Assembly: GCA_024401115.1 (NCBI GenBank)
Contig: JAKSLP010000009.1
Location: 1 to 64,000 of the forward strand
Length of the DNA stretch: 64,000 nt
Source of the DNA: Bacteroidaceae bacterium
GTDB lineage: Bacteria > Bacteroidota > Bacteroidia > Bacteroidales > Bacteroidaceae
Reading direction: 5' to 3'
Both the position numbers and the translations under genes were made by a program. Shown here piece after piece: positions 49,609-58,200 of this stretch. The notes below the pieces were generated by a model. It saw only the letters and a list, made by a program, of their open reading frames with translations, was not told where the DNA came from and did not search any database. The stretch's first letter is position 1. Each line of letters starts with the position of its first letter.

Positions 49609-50805
49609 ATGAATATGATGGTTATGAATAAGATTAGAATAATGATTTCCTGTTGCATGGCCCTGGTTTTTACCTTCTCTGCCCATGCTCAGACAAGGGT
49701 GATGGCTGAGAATCCCGAGGAGGTGGAGTTGGTCAGCATTGTGGCTCATCTGGCCAGTGTCAACGGTTACGACTGGGATGCTGAGGATGTGGGAGTGGAT
49801 GATTATCTGACTGAGGTGGACAGCACTTTTGCTCCATTCCGGCAGCATCCTATCGTGCCTTTCATTCGTGAGAATCTCCTTAATGACGGTTTTAACTGGC
49901 ACTTTCCCATGCATGTGGCTCTTCGCCTGCATATTGTAAATGACAGGATTATGTACGACAACGAACTGGTGCCTGACTTTGACGACTATTACGATCGTAT
50001 CAGCCTTGAGGACGAGAGACAGTTTATCCAGCTGCTGCAGGACTTCTATGCGGAATCTCATTTCCATGATTTCTTCCTGAATCACCGGTCGCTCTATACG
50101 GCCTGCGAGACAGCCATGCAACGGGTTATCGATGAGGTGGATTTCGGTTGGTACGACCGTTTCTTCGGTCCCCGGGAGAAGAGCACATTCCACATCTACA
50201 CCAACATCCTCATCGGGCCTGCCAACTATTCCGTCCACCAGAAACGTAAGGATGGGGTGGAGGTCATTAATGCGGTGATGGGGTGCTGCTATCGTGACAG
50301 CAAGGGGGACATATCGTACGACATCTACAGCACGCTGCCACTCATCGTTCACGAGTGCAACCATTCTTACTGCAACCCGCTCAACGAGGAGTTCTGGCCT
50401 GAGTTGCGCGACAAGATGGAGGCGTTCTTTGCTGCCAATGCCAAGCACTATGCTGATGAGGCTTACGGCAACCCGCAGTATGTGCTGAACGAAACGTTTG
50501 TGGAGGCATGTGTGATGCATTACTTGAAGGCGCATCCTTTTGATTTCAGTGAGAACACCCGGCAGTGGATGGAGGTTCTTCAGATTAGCGAGGAACAGTT
50601 TGATGCAGCTCCCGATAAGACTGCTTTACTGAACGAAACCTATATCAAACTGCTCACCAAGATAGACTATGAAGAAAAGCGCTTCTATATGATATATAAT
50701 GTGATAGATGCTCTTTCGGAACGGGAACGGCAACTTAGTCTTTACCCAACGATGCATGATTTCATGCCTCGCTACATCTTGGTGGTTAATGCTTATCAGA
50801 ATTAA
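49609..50805 (+). CDS. DUF4932 secreted metallopeptidase-like protein
   Basis: 398 residues with a signal peptide (ending AHA-Q). HECNH at 248-252 fits the HExxH zinc motif, with YCNPLNEE and the downstream LNETFVEACVMHYL helix offering the third ligand Glu. DUF4932 proteins are uncharacterised. Several ATGs precede the signal (49609, 49615, 49618, 49624); the shortest would still give a good signal peptide. Its own promoter region includes a phased repeat array and a terminator. Confidence 0.8.
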   Translation: MNMMVMNKIRIMISCCMALVFTFSAHAQTRVMAENPEEVELVSIVAHLASVNGYDWDAEDVGVDDYLTEVDSTFAPFRQHPIVPFIRENLLNDGFNWHFPMHVALRLHIVNDRIMYDNELVPDFDDYYDRISLEDERQFIQLLQDFYAESHFHDFFLNHRSLYTACETAMQRVIDEVDFGWYDRFFGPREKSTFHIYTNILIGPANYSVHQKRKDGVEVINAVMGCCYRDSKGDISYDIYSTLPLIVHECNHSYCNPLNEEFWPELRDKMEAFFAANAKHYADEAYGNPQYVLNETFVEACVMHYLKAHPFDFSENTRQWMEVLQISEEQFDAAPDKTALLNETYIKLLTKIDYEEKRFYMIYNVIDALSERERQLSLYPTMHDFMPRYILVVNAYQN

Positions 50806-50852
50806 TAAATTACATTTTTGTTCAAGTTGCAGAATCTCTATTATCTATCCAT

Positions 50853-50881
50853 AAAAAAAGGAGGCTCAACGGCCTCCTTTT
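50853..50881. terminator. Bidirectional terminator
   Basis: GGAGGC/GCCTCC (50860-50865/50872-50877) with seven T on the minus strand and TTTTCTT on the plus strand, between the convergent DUF4932 and serine-hydrolase genes. Confidence 0.9.
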
Positions 50882-50887
50882 CTTGTT

Positions 50888-51928
50888 TTATAATCCTGGC
50901 AGCAGATACAGCCAGATCAAGTTGATTTCTGCCTGCATGTCACCTACATTGGCAGTAGTGGCAATGACTGCATTCTTCTCAGGCAGTACGATGATATACT
51001 GACCGTTGGCACCATCGGCACGGAAACCGCCGTGGCGGCACTGCCAAGTCTGGTAGCCGTAGCCCTGAACCCAGTCGCTGCTCTCCAGAGTCAACCCCTT
51101 CTGCATCTCTTCTCCCGGTTTGGTACCCGATGGAACAGATGGCACCTGATAGCTGGTGGCCTCTTCTACATACCATGAAGGAATGATCTGCTGGTTGTTC
51201 CATACACCCTTGTTCAACAGCAACTGACCCATCTTGGCCAGATCCTCGGTCTTCAGGTACAGACCCCAACCGCCGGTGTTGATGCCTTCAGGACTCTCAT
51301 CCCATTTGGGCTTGTCAATACCTAATGGCTTGAACAGGCGAGGGTAAAGGTAATCTACCACCTTCTCACCGGTAACCTTGGTTACAATGGCTGACAGCAT
51401 GTAGGTTCCCATGCTGTTATAGGTGTAGTGGGTGTTTGGCTTGTAAGGGAATGGATGAGCCAGGAAAGCCTTGATCCATGACGCATTTCCACTGCGAACC
51501 TCACGAGGCACCTCGGTCTCCTGACCGCAGTTCATGGTCAGCAGGTCGCGTACGGTTACCGCCTTCAGGTTCTCTGACGGATTGGCAGGCAGCATGTCCG
51601 GGAAGAAGCTTACCAGCTTATCGGTAAGTTTCAGCTTGCCTTCCTGAATGGCAATACCTACGGCTGCCGAGGTGAAGGTCTTACTTACACTGTTCAGGAT
51701 ATGAGGAACCTCAGGCTTTCCCTCACTCTGCCACTGCTCAGCCACCACCTTGCCGTCCTTAATCACCATGACACTGTGCATGTCCATCTTGGCATTTTTC
51801 ACTGCCACCCAATAGTGCTCGAATGCAGACTGCATCTTAGGGGTAGGGGCTGTTCTGGGAAGAGACTGTGCCATTCCCAGGGCTGCGGAACCTAAAGCCA
51901 GTGCTGCGGTTAAAAGTAGTCTTTTCAT
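50888..51928 (-). CDS. Serine hydrolase, beta-lactamase class C/esterase-like
   Basis: 346 residues from ATG 51928 (the longer start at 51949 lies in the upstream terminator). Signal peptide 1-20. The SxxK motif is Ser80-Val-Ser-Lys83 and the second motif is YNS in HYTYNSMG; a HGG (RHGGFRADG) takes the KTG position. Proteins of this type (EstB-like, family S12) are esterases or D-amino peptidases more often than true lactamases. Confidence 0.88.
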   Translation of the reverse strand: MKRLLLTAALALGSAALGMAQSLPRTAPTPKMQSAFEHYWVAVKNAKMDMHSVMVIKDGKVVAEQWQSEGKPEVPHILNSVSKTFTSAAVGIAIQEGKLKLTDKLVSFFPDMLPANPSENLKAVTVRDLLTMNCGQETEVPREVRSGNASWIKAFLAHPFPYKPNTHYTYNSMGTYMLSAIVTKVTGEKVVDYLYPRLFKPLGIDKPKWDESPEGINTGGWGLYLKTEDLAKMGQLLLNKGVWNNQQIIPSWYVEEATSYQVPSVPSGTKPGEEMQKGLTLESSDWVQGYGYQTWQCRHGGFRADGANGQYIIVLPEKNAVIATTANVGDMQAEINLIWLYLLPGL

Positions 51929-51944
51929 GTTTGTTGGATTGATT

Positions 51945-51977
51945 AACAAAAAGTCCCGAGCAGATGCCCGGGACTTT
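51945..51977 (-). terminator. Intergenic terminator on the minus strand
   Basis: AAAGTCCCG/CGGGACTTT (51950-51958/51969-51977), 9 bp, with five T on the minus strand. It ends the 51984-53405 transcript, so the serine hydrolase needs readthrough or an unseen promoter. Confidence 0.82.
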
Positions 51978-51983
51978 CTGATA

Positions 51984-53405
51984 TTAGTACTGCATCTTAA
52001 TCTTGCTGAAATCGTTGTAGATGTTCACTGGGTGGTTAGGACGCTTGGTCATGGTTGGGAACCAGATCATATCCTTGGTGATACCCAACTCGTTAACACA
52101 CTCAATGCAATACTCCAGACGACCGAAGTTAGCATCTACGTTGTTGGTACCGAAGGTGAACTTCATGCCACGGTCCTTAGCCATCTTGATGATGCGCTTG
52201 CTAGGAATCTTGTAGCGTGCACTGATCTCCAGGGCTATGTCCCACTTCTGCATTACGTCCAGAACACGGTTTACGCGCTCGTCAGTCCAGTACTTGTCAA
52301 ACTCCAGGTTCATGTCCTTCTCTGGCAAGTAGAATGCGTTAGCAAAGATATCTGCTGGCTCGTTCTCCAGAATCAGGCAGGTCTGGTCAACAATCTGATC
52401 CATGTAAGCATCCATGCCGTTATCGTAGTGAACCTCCTCTGGCTTGTAGATACGAGAGTTGCGGCCCTGTGCATCGATGATGGTCATAGCATCGGTAAAC
52501 AGATAGTCGAACTCGTTCAGAGCCTCCTGTGAGAAGGTCTGAGTCCACTTACGGCCCTCACCCTGTACACCGCACAGGAAAGGCAGAGGCTTAACCTCCT
52601 GCAGGTAAGAACGTACCTCAGCATCGTCTGCCAGCATACGGCCTACACCACCTTCACCGGCGTTAGGAGCCACACCATAGTTGATACCGTAGTTCATTGA
52701 CATGCCGTGAGCCTGCTCCTTGGTCAGACCACCCTTCAGGTGAACGTGCATATCGATCAGTGGGAAGTCCTGCTGCTGCATGCGGATAGCACCATCGGTC
52801 TGCTCGTCGATAGCTGGCAGAGTGTCGTTAGGGTTGGTAGCATCAGCTGCCAGAGCGGTAACGGTCAGGTCCTTGATCAGCATCTGGCCAGCCTGAACGC
52901 CGATGATGGCGTTACCCTTGCCCAACAGCTGCTTTGCGTTCTCTGGGGTACGGAATGGCTTCTCTGGCTCGGTGTAGCATACTACATCGGTACCGTTTAC
53001 AGCCACTGCAATGTTCTTACCGCGAACATTGATCTCCAGGTCGAACCACTCACCATCCTCAGCCAGAGAACGGTACAGGTTGCGTACGTGCGACAGAGAA
53101 CCGGTCTTGCGGGAACCGTCCTGAGGACCGTTCTTGATCAGCACCTCGTAACCGCTGGTACCGTCGGTAGCAAACTTGATGGATGCCTCAGCACACTCAG
53201 CTGCCTGGAACTTAACCTTCAGGTTGAAGTTCTCGAAGCTCTCCTGTGAGGTCATGGTAGCACCAGCCTTCAGGGTCAGCTCGTTCGCATTGTTCTCGAT
53301 GGTACCCTTCAGGTTCCATCCTTCTACGGTATCACCGCAGGATGCCAGACATACAGCTGCCATTCCCAGCAGCGATGCCTTAAGCAAATTCTTGAAATTC
53401 TTCAT
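51984..53405 (-). CDS. Lipoprotein fusing a DUF1080-like domain to an amidohydrolase-like domain
   Basis: 473 residues: lipobox LASC, then a beta-sandwich typical of DUF1080/LamG-like domains (GTIENNANELTLKAG, then SFENFNLKVKFQAAECAEASIKF and NVRGKNIAVAVNGTDVVCY). After a Thr-rich linker comes a metal-hydrolase start, FPLIDMHVHLKGGLT, whose HxH is the first metal site of amidohydrolase/PHP enzymes, and KFTFGTNNVDANFGRLEY near the C terminus. The fusion suggests action on a glycan-derived small molecule. The CocE gene lies 33 bp upstream on the same strand. Confidence 0.8.
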   Translation of the reverse strand: MKNFKNLLKASLLGMAAVCLASCGDTVEGWNLKGTIENNANELTLKAGATMTSQESFENFNLKVKFQAAECAEASIKFATDGTSGYEVLIKNGPQDGSRKTGSLSHVRNLYRSLAEDGEWFDLEINVRGKNIAVAVNGTDVVCYTEPEKPFRTPENAKQLLGKGNAIIGVQAGQMLIKDLTVTALAADATNPNDTLPAIDEQTDGAIRMQQQDFPLIDMHVHLKGGLTKEQAHGMSMNYGINYGVAPNAGEGGVGRMLADDAEVRSYLQEVKPLPFLCGVQGEGRKWTQTFSQEALNEFDYLFTDAMTIIDAQGRNSRIYKPEEVHYDNGMDAYMDQIVDQTCLILENEPADIFANAFYLPEKDMNLEFDKYWTDERVNRVLDVMQKWDIALEISARYKIPSKRIIKMAKDRGMKFTFGTNNVDANFGRLEYCIECVNELGITKDMIWFPTMTKRPNHPVNIYNDFSKIKMQY

Positions 53406-53438
53406 AATATTATTTAATAGTGTAACAGTTATTTCCGG

Positions 53439-55418
53439 TTACTTAACCAAAGGCAACTTCACCAGAGAGGCTGCATTTGGCTCGCAGTGGATGCCGATGG
53501 TGCTCTTGGTGTAAGCGCTCTCGTCGCAAGTATAGATGTCACAGAAAGTCTGTGGGTTGCGGTCTACCAATGGGAACCATGTGCTCTGTACCTGAATCAT
53601 CAGTTTGTGACCTGGAAGGAAGGTGTGGCAAACGTCTGGCATGGTAAACTTAACCTTGGTGGTCTTTCCTGGCTCGAATGGCTTAGGATCAGAGAAGCTC
53701 TCACGGAACTTTCCACGCATCACCTCACCGCGAACCATCAGCTGGTAGCCGCCCATGGTGTAGTTAGGCACCTGGATACCGGTGTTCTGTGCCTGTGCAG
53801 CAGGTGCTGGTGCTCCAGGCATGCCCTGTGCAGGACGTGGGATGTTCAGTTCCTTGTACCATGAGAATCCGTCAGGATATACATCGATAACCTTTACGAT
53901 AAAGTCGGCATCGGTAGTGCTCAGGTCCACCTGCAGCTCAACCTCAATCTCACCGGCCAGCTTCATTGGTGAAGTCAGGGTCTCGGTCTCGAAGGTCAGT
54001 ACGTCTGGACGCTGGGCAGCATAGCGCTGGTCGTCAATCATATAGTCACGGCTGGTGCTGGTCTCGACAGGCAACCAGTGATAAGGTACAGGATTGGCAG
54101 GATCGCTCACGTATGATACTACACCGCCCTTGGTAGGAGCTGAAGTGCTGACCTTACCGTCGGCATGCAGGTAGAATGGAGTGGTCTGGGCAGCCTTAAC
54201 CTCTGGCCAACCCTGGCTGTAGTTGTTCCACTGACGCTTTGCGGTATCGTAGATGCGTGCCTCATAGGCTGGCTTCTGGCCCTTGCCCTCCAGATAGTAG
54301 GCAAAGAATGGATACTCGATGTTCTTGATGAACCAGTCTGAAGTGGCCTGCTCGCCAATGCAGATGTTGTTCCAGAACATACCCATGCCACGGGCCCAAC
54401 CGCCATGGTACCAAGGACCCTCAACCAGATACAGCTCGGTGGCTGGACTCTGTTCCTTGATAGACTTGTACACGTCGAATGCACCATAGCAGTCCTCCTT
54501 GTCGAACAGACCGCCTACTACCATTACGGCTGGCTTCACATCGTGAACGTGACCCTTGGTAACGGTGTGGCTCTCCCAGTACTCGTCCCAGTTTGGATGC
54601 TCGCGTACGGTACGCAGGTACTCCAAGCTGTCGCCATAAGCCTCGGTGATGTTCTTATAGGTACCAATCTTCAGGTAGTCGCTGTAGAAATCGTTCTGGA
54701 ACAGGGTAGGGAACTTGAACTGAGGCATCTTGCCGGTCTTGGCAGCCTCACGGACATAGTTGTTGTTCATCATGTACTCGAACATGGGCTGGAAACTGAT
54801 CATCTCGGCCATCATGAAGGCACCATTGTGGTGTACGTCATCGCCATGATACCAGTCGGTTACAGGAGCCTGAGGAGATACAGCCTTCATGGCTGGGTGA
54901 CCGCTCAGACCGCCCATGGTGGTGTAGAAGCCAGGGTAAGAGATACCGTACTGACCGATACAGCCGTTGTTGTTGGTGTTCTTAACCAGCCACTCGCAGG
55001 TATCGTAGGTATCGCTGGCCTCGTCGGTCTGGCCTACGTTCTTCTCTGCCTTCTTGTTCAGCTTCTTGTTCTCGATGAATGGACGGATATCGTCGAATTC
55101 GCCCTCAGACATGTTCTTACCGCGAACATCCTGGAAAACGAAGATATACTTGTTGTCTACATAGGGCTCAACGCTGGTAGAGGTGATGCCCGAACGTGAC
55201 ACACCGTAGCAGGTACGCTGCATCAGGATAGGATGCTTTGTGCTCTTGTCGTTTGGCTCGTAGATAACGGTAAACAATTTAACACCATCGCGCATGGTGA
55301 TGTAAACCTCTGAACGGGTGTAGTTGTTCTTAACCCATTCCTGGTTGTACTTGGGCTGCTGTGCAAACATAGAAAGGCTCATGGTTACACAGAGCAGCAT
55401 GAATAATAATTTTTTCAT
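53439..55418 (-). CDS. CocE/NonD-family hydrolase (peptidase S15)
   Basis: 659 residues with a signal peptide (1-19, ending MFA-Q). S15 alpha/beta hydrolase domain with MRDGVKLFTVIYEP, VFQDVRGKNMSEGEF and the nucleophile motif GQYGISYPGF; C-terminal jelly-roll (TSPMKLAGEIEVELQVDLSTTDADFIVKVIDVYPDG). Family members are X-Pro dipeptidyl peptidases, cocaine esterase or glutaryl-acylases. Likely operon with 51984-53405. -7 box TAAATTTGCA at 55460-55451. Confidence 0.9.
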   Translation of the reverse strand: MKKLLFMLLCVTMSLSMFAQQPKYNQEWVKNNYTRSEVYITMRDGVKLFTVIYEPNDKSTKHPILMQRTCYGVSRSGITSTSVEPYVDNKYIFVFQDVRGKNMSEGEFDDIRPFIENKKLNKKAEKNVGQTDEASDTYDTCEWLVKNTNNNGCIGQYGISYPGFYTTMGGLSGHPAMKAVSPQAPVTDWYHGDDVHHNGAFMMAEMISFQPMFEYMMNNNYVREAAKTGKMPQFKFPTLFQNDFYSDYLKIGTYKNITEAYGDSLEYLRTVREHPNWDEYWESHTVTKGHVHDVKPAVMVVGGLFDKEDCYGAFDVYKSIKEQSPATELYLVEGPWYHGGWARGMGMFWNNICIGEQATSDWFIKNIEYPFFAYYLEGKGQKPAYEARIYDTAKRQWNNYSQGWPEVKAAQTTPFYLHADGKVSTSAPTKGGVVSYVSDPANPVPYHWLPVETSTSRDYMIDDQRYAAQRPDVLTFETETLTSPMKLAGEIEVELQVDLSTTDADFIVKVIDVYPDGFSWYKELNIPRPAQGMPGAPAPAAQAQNTGIQVPNYTMGGYQLMVRGEVMRGKFRESFSDPKPFEPGKTTKVKFTMPDVCHTFLPGHKLMIQVQSTWFPLVDRNPQTFCDIYTCDESAYTKSTIGIHCEPNAASLVKLPLVK

Positions 55419-55450
55419 CTCTTATAACTTTTTTATTAGTCAAAAATTTG

Positions 55451-55460
55451 TGCAAATTTA
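55451..55460 (-). promoter_or_regulatory. -7 box of the CocE operon
   Basis: TAAATTTGCA on the minus strand, 32 bp before the ATG. Confidence 0.68.
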
Positions 55461-55536
55461 GTCTTTTTTATATAAGGTATGAAATTTTTAAGAACGAATC
55501 TGCCGGAAAGGGTCAAAAATAGCCACTAATGGGTAT

Positions 55537-55566
55537 AAAAAAGACGGATGGTGTAGGCATCCGTCT
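55537..55566 (-). terminator. GntR gene terminator
   Basis: AGACGGATG/CATCCGTCT (55542-55550/55558-55566), followed on the minus strand by six T. Confidence 0.9.
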
Positions 55567-55590
55567 GTATGTGCTGTTTGTATGAACAAA

Positions 55591-56319
55591 CTATCGCTCT
55601 GATTCAATCTTGTAGGTGAAACTGTCGGCTCGGTAGTAACCAATGTTGTACTCCACGGGCTTGCCGTCCTCATCGTATACAAAGCGCTTGCGCACCAGAA
55701 TGGGGTCGCTGGCACTGATTTCCAGCTTCTCTGCCAGTTTGTCGCCTGCCAGACGGGCGGAGATTTCCTCCACGCTGGTCTTCACCACGATGCCGTAATT
55801 CTGTTCCAGCATCTCATACAGCAGGCCCGAATAGTTCTCGTCTCCGTTGACGGGAAGTGCGGGATTGAAATAGGAGATGAAATAGACAAACGGATACTCC
55901 TTGTTGCCTCTGAGTCGCTCCAGCACCACACATCGTTGGGTGGTGCCTTCCTCCAGATTAAAGAATTCACAGATTTCCTCGTTGGGAACCTTTAGGGATA
56001 CGTGCAACTCGAAATTGCGGACTTCGATGCCTAACTTCTTCATTTCCTGCGAGAAACTGAGCCAGTTCTTCACTCCGCCCTTGATGGCCTTGCGCACCAC
56101 CTTGGTGCCGTAGCCCTTCTTGCGCACCAGCAGCCCTTCGTACACCAGTTTGTTGATGGCCTGACGAAGCGTGTTGCGCGATATGTTTAATTGTTCAGAC
56201 AATTCTACCTCATTGGGTAGCAGCTTTCCCTTCTGATAGGCTTCTTCCTGTATCAGTTTCCGGAGCATCTCCTCGGCCTGAATGTGCAATGGCTTGGAAC
56301 TATTGTGATCGAGTTGCAT
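55591..56319 (-). CDS. GntR-family regulator with UTRA domain
   Basis: 242 residues: N-terminal winged helix (LLPNEVELSEQLNISRNTLRQAINKLVYEGLLVRKKGYGT) and a C-terminal UTRA effector domain (about 85-240). UTRA regulators bind phosphorylated sugars or amino sugars. Divergent from the phosphomannose isomerase/ROK/MFS operon, which it probably controls in response to a sugar phosphate. -7 box TATATTTGCA at 56350-56341. Confidence 0.93.
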   Translation of the reverse strand: MQLDHNSSKPLHIQAEEMLRKLIQEEAYQKGKLLPNEVELSEQLNISRNTLRQAINKLVYEGLLVRKKGYGTKVVRKAIKGGVKNWLSFSQEMKKLGIEVRNFELHVSLKVPNEEICEFFNLEEGTTQRCVVLERLRGNKEYPFVYFISYFNPALPVNGDENYSGLLYEMLEQNYGIVVKTSVEEISARLAGDKLAEKLEISASDPILVRKRFVYDEDGKPVEYNIGYYRADSFTYKIESER

Positions 56320-56340
56320 GGTTTTATCTACTTATTATCT

Positions 56341-56412
56341 TGCAAATATAGTTTTTTTCGCAAAAAATCCCAAATATATTTTATGAAGTGTAGGAAATAA
56401 TATATCTTTGCA
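56341..56412. promoter_or_regulatory. Divergent promoters, GntR gene and sugar operon
   Basis: Minus TATATTTGCA (56350-56341) and plus TATCTTTGCA (56403-56412). The GntR-type regulator probably acts in this 130-bp interval; no perfect palindrome stood out. Confidence 0.68.
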
Positions 56413-56451
56413 CATGTTTTGGTAATGTTCATACATAGATAATTTATAAGA

Positions 56452-58176
56452 ATGAGAAAGTCGAATTATGATAAGTATCCTTCAACCAAGTTTGAGGGTT
56501 TTATTGTAAAGGGTTGGGAGAGTATTCTTTCCCAGCTTTCGACTGCTCAGTATTCATCGCCCGTGGTATGTGTGGACCTGTATGCCGGTGTGTACGAGGA
56601 TGAGGTGCTGCAGGCCTTCTCGGCTATGGGAAAGGTGCTGAACACCCGTGACCTGATGAAACCGGAGGCTGAGGTGAGGGCGATGACCGATCCTTACATG
56701 ACCGACGATGTGCTGTTTGGTTATGTCACCACCTTGAGTCTGACGGATTTCTTTGATGAGGTGAAGTTGGCCGAGGCCCGTGAAGCATTGGCTAAGATCA
56801 CCGAACGGACCGTCATCGTGGGCATAGGTGCCTCATTAGTGGCTCCTGAGGGTGCACTGATGGTATATGTAGACATGGCCCGTTGGGAGATTCAGCAACG
56901 TTTTCGCCGTCACGAGGTGATGGGTATAGGTGTGGACAACCGTCAGGATGCGGTTTCCGTACAGTACAAGAGGGGACTGTTTATCGACTGGCGTGTGCTG
57001 GATGCGCATAAGGACCAGCTCTTTAATAAGGTGTCTTGGTGGATGGACACGCATGTGGCAGGTGAGCCTAAGATGATAGACGGTACCACCTTTATGAAGG
57101 GTATCGAAATGACGTCCCAATCGCCTTTCCGTGTGGTTCCTTTCTTTGATCCTGCCCCTTGGGGTGGCCAGTGGATGAAGGAGGTGTGCGATCTGAACCG
57201 CTCGCAACAGAACTTCGGTTGGTGTTTCGACTGTGTGCCCGAGGAGAACAGCCTGCTGTTTGAGGTGAACGGCATCCGTTTTGAACTGCCATCGGTGGAC
57301 TTGGTGCTGCTGAAAAGCCGCACGCTGCTGGGTGAACCGGTGGAGGAGCGTTTCGGTAAGGATTTCCCTATCCGCTTTGATTTCCTGGATACGATGGGGG
57401 GTGGCAACCTGAGTCTGCAGGTTCATCCTACCAATGCCTTTATCCGTGAGCAGTTCGGCATGCCATACACACAGGACGAGAGTTACTACCTGCTGGATGC
57501 CGGTGAGGATGCCGTGGTGTATCTGGGCCTGAAGGAGGGTGTGGACCGTGAGGCCATGATTGAGGACCTGCGGGCTGCCCAACGGGGTGAGCTGGTGTTC
57601 GATGCGGAGAAGTATGTGAATAAGATTCCGGCTAAGAAGCATGATCATTTCCTGATTCCGGGAGGAACAGTTCATTGTTCAGGATCGGGAAGCATGGTGC
57701 TGGAAATCAGTTCCACTCCAAGCATATTTACCTTTAAGTTATGGGATTGGCAACGTCTGGGTCTGGACGGAAAGCCTCGTCCTATCAATGTGGAAAGAGG
57801 CAAGGAGGTCATCCAGTGGGAGCGGGATACCTGTTATGTGTACGAGCATCTGCGTAATCATGTGGAGATGGTGGCCCAGGGTGAGGGCTGGATGGAAGAG
57901 CGAACAGGCCTTCATCCGCTGGAATTCATCGAAACCCGACGTCACACCTTTACGGTTCCCGTGTTGCATCATACCGGCGGCAGTGTGAATGTGCTGAACC
58001 TGCTGGAGGGTGAAGAGGCTGTAGTGGAAAGTCCTACAGGTGCCTTTGAACCGTTTGTGGTGCATTATGCCGAGACCTTTATCATTCCTGCCGGAGTGGG
58101 GGATTACACCATACGCCCGTACGGATTGTCGGAAGGCGGAAAGTGCATGACGGTAAAGGCCTATGTGCGTCATTAA
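56452..58176 (+). CDS. Class I mannose-6-phosphate isomerase with N-terminal extension
   Basis: 574 residues. The C-terminal ~310 residues are a cupin-type phosphomannose isomerase with zinc-site motifs: Gln323-Val-His325 (LSLQVHPTNAF), DESYYLL (Glu) and His408 (IPGGTVHCSG). The first ~220 residues are an extra domain that looks like a P-loop kinase-like fold without a Walker A (DLYAGVYEDEVL in its place, ALMVYVDMARWEIQQRF later). The enzyme converts mannose-6-phosphate to fructose-6-phosphate. It heads an operon with a ROK kinase and an MFS transporter. Confidence 0.88.
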   Translation: MRKSNYDKYPSTKFEGFIVKGWESILSQLSTAQYSSPVVCVDLYAGVYEDEVLQAFSAMGKVLNTRDLMKPEAEVRAMTDPYMTDDVLFGYVTTLSLTDFFDEVKLAEAREALAKITERTVIVGIGASLVAPEGALMVYVDMARWEIQQRFRRHEVMGIGVDNRQDAVSVQYKRGLFIDWRVLDAHKDQLFNKVSWWMDTHVAGEPKMIDGTTFMKGIEMTSQSPFRVVPFFDPAPWGGQWMKEVCDLNRSQQNFGWCFDCVPEENSLLFEVNGIRFELPSVDLVLLKSRTLLGEPVEERFGKDFPIRFDFLDTMGGGNLSLQVHPTNAFIREQFGMPYTQDESYYLLDAGEDAVVYLGLKEGVDREAMIEDLRAAQRGELVFDAEKYVNKIPAKKHDHFLIPGGTVHCSGSGSMVLEISSTPSIFTFKLWDWQRLGLDGKPRPINVERGKEVIQWERDTCYVYEHLRNHVEMVAQGEGWMEERTGLHPLEFIETRRHTFTVPVLHHTGGSVNVLNLLEGEEAVVESPTGAFEPFVVHYAETFIIPAGVGDYTIRPYGLSEGGKCMTVKAYVRH

Positions 58177-58200
58177 TAGCGATTAGTATCATTAAATAAG

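Noticed and set aside
49413..49658. Minus-strand reading frame repeating LWHF/FWHF
   Set aside because: It is a translation of the 10-bp DNA repeats, with no start signal or plausible product.
50888..51928. True class C beta-lactamase conferring resistance
   Set aside because: Only SxxK and a YNS motif are present and the KTG position reads HGG; esterase or peptidase is as likely.
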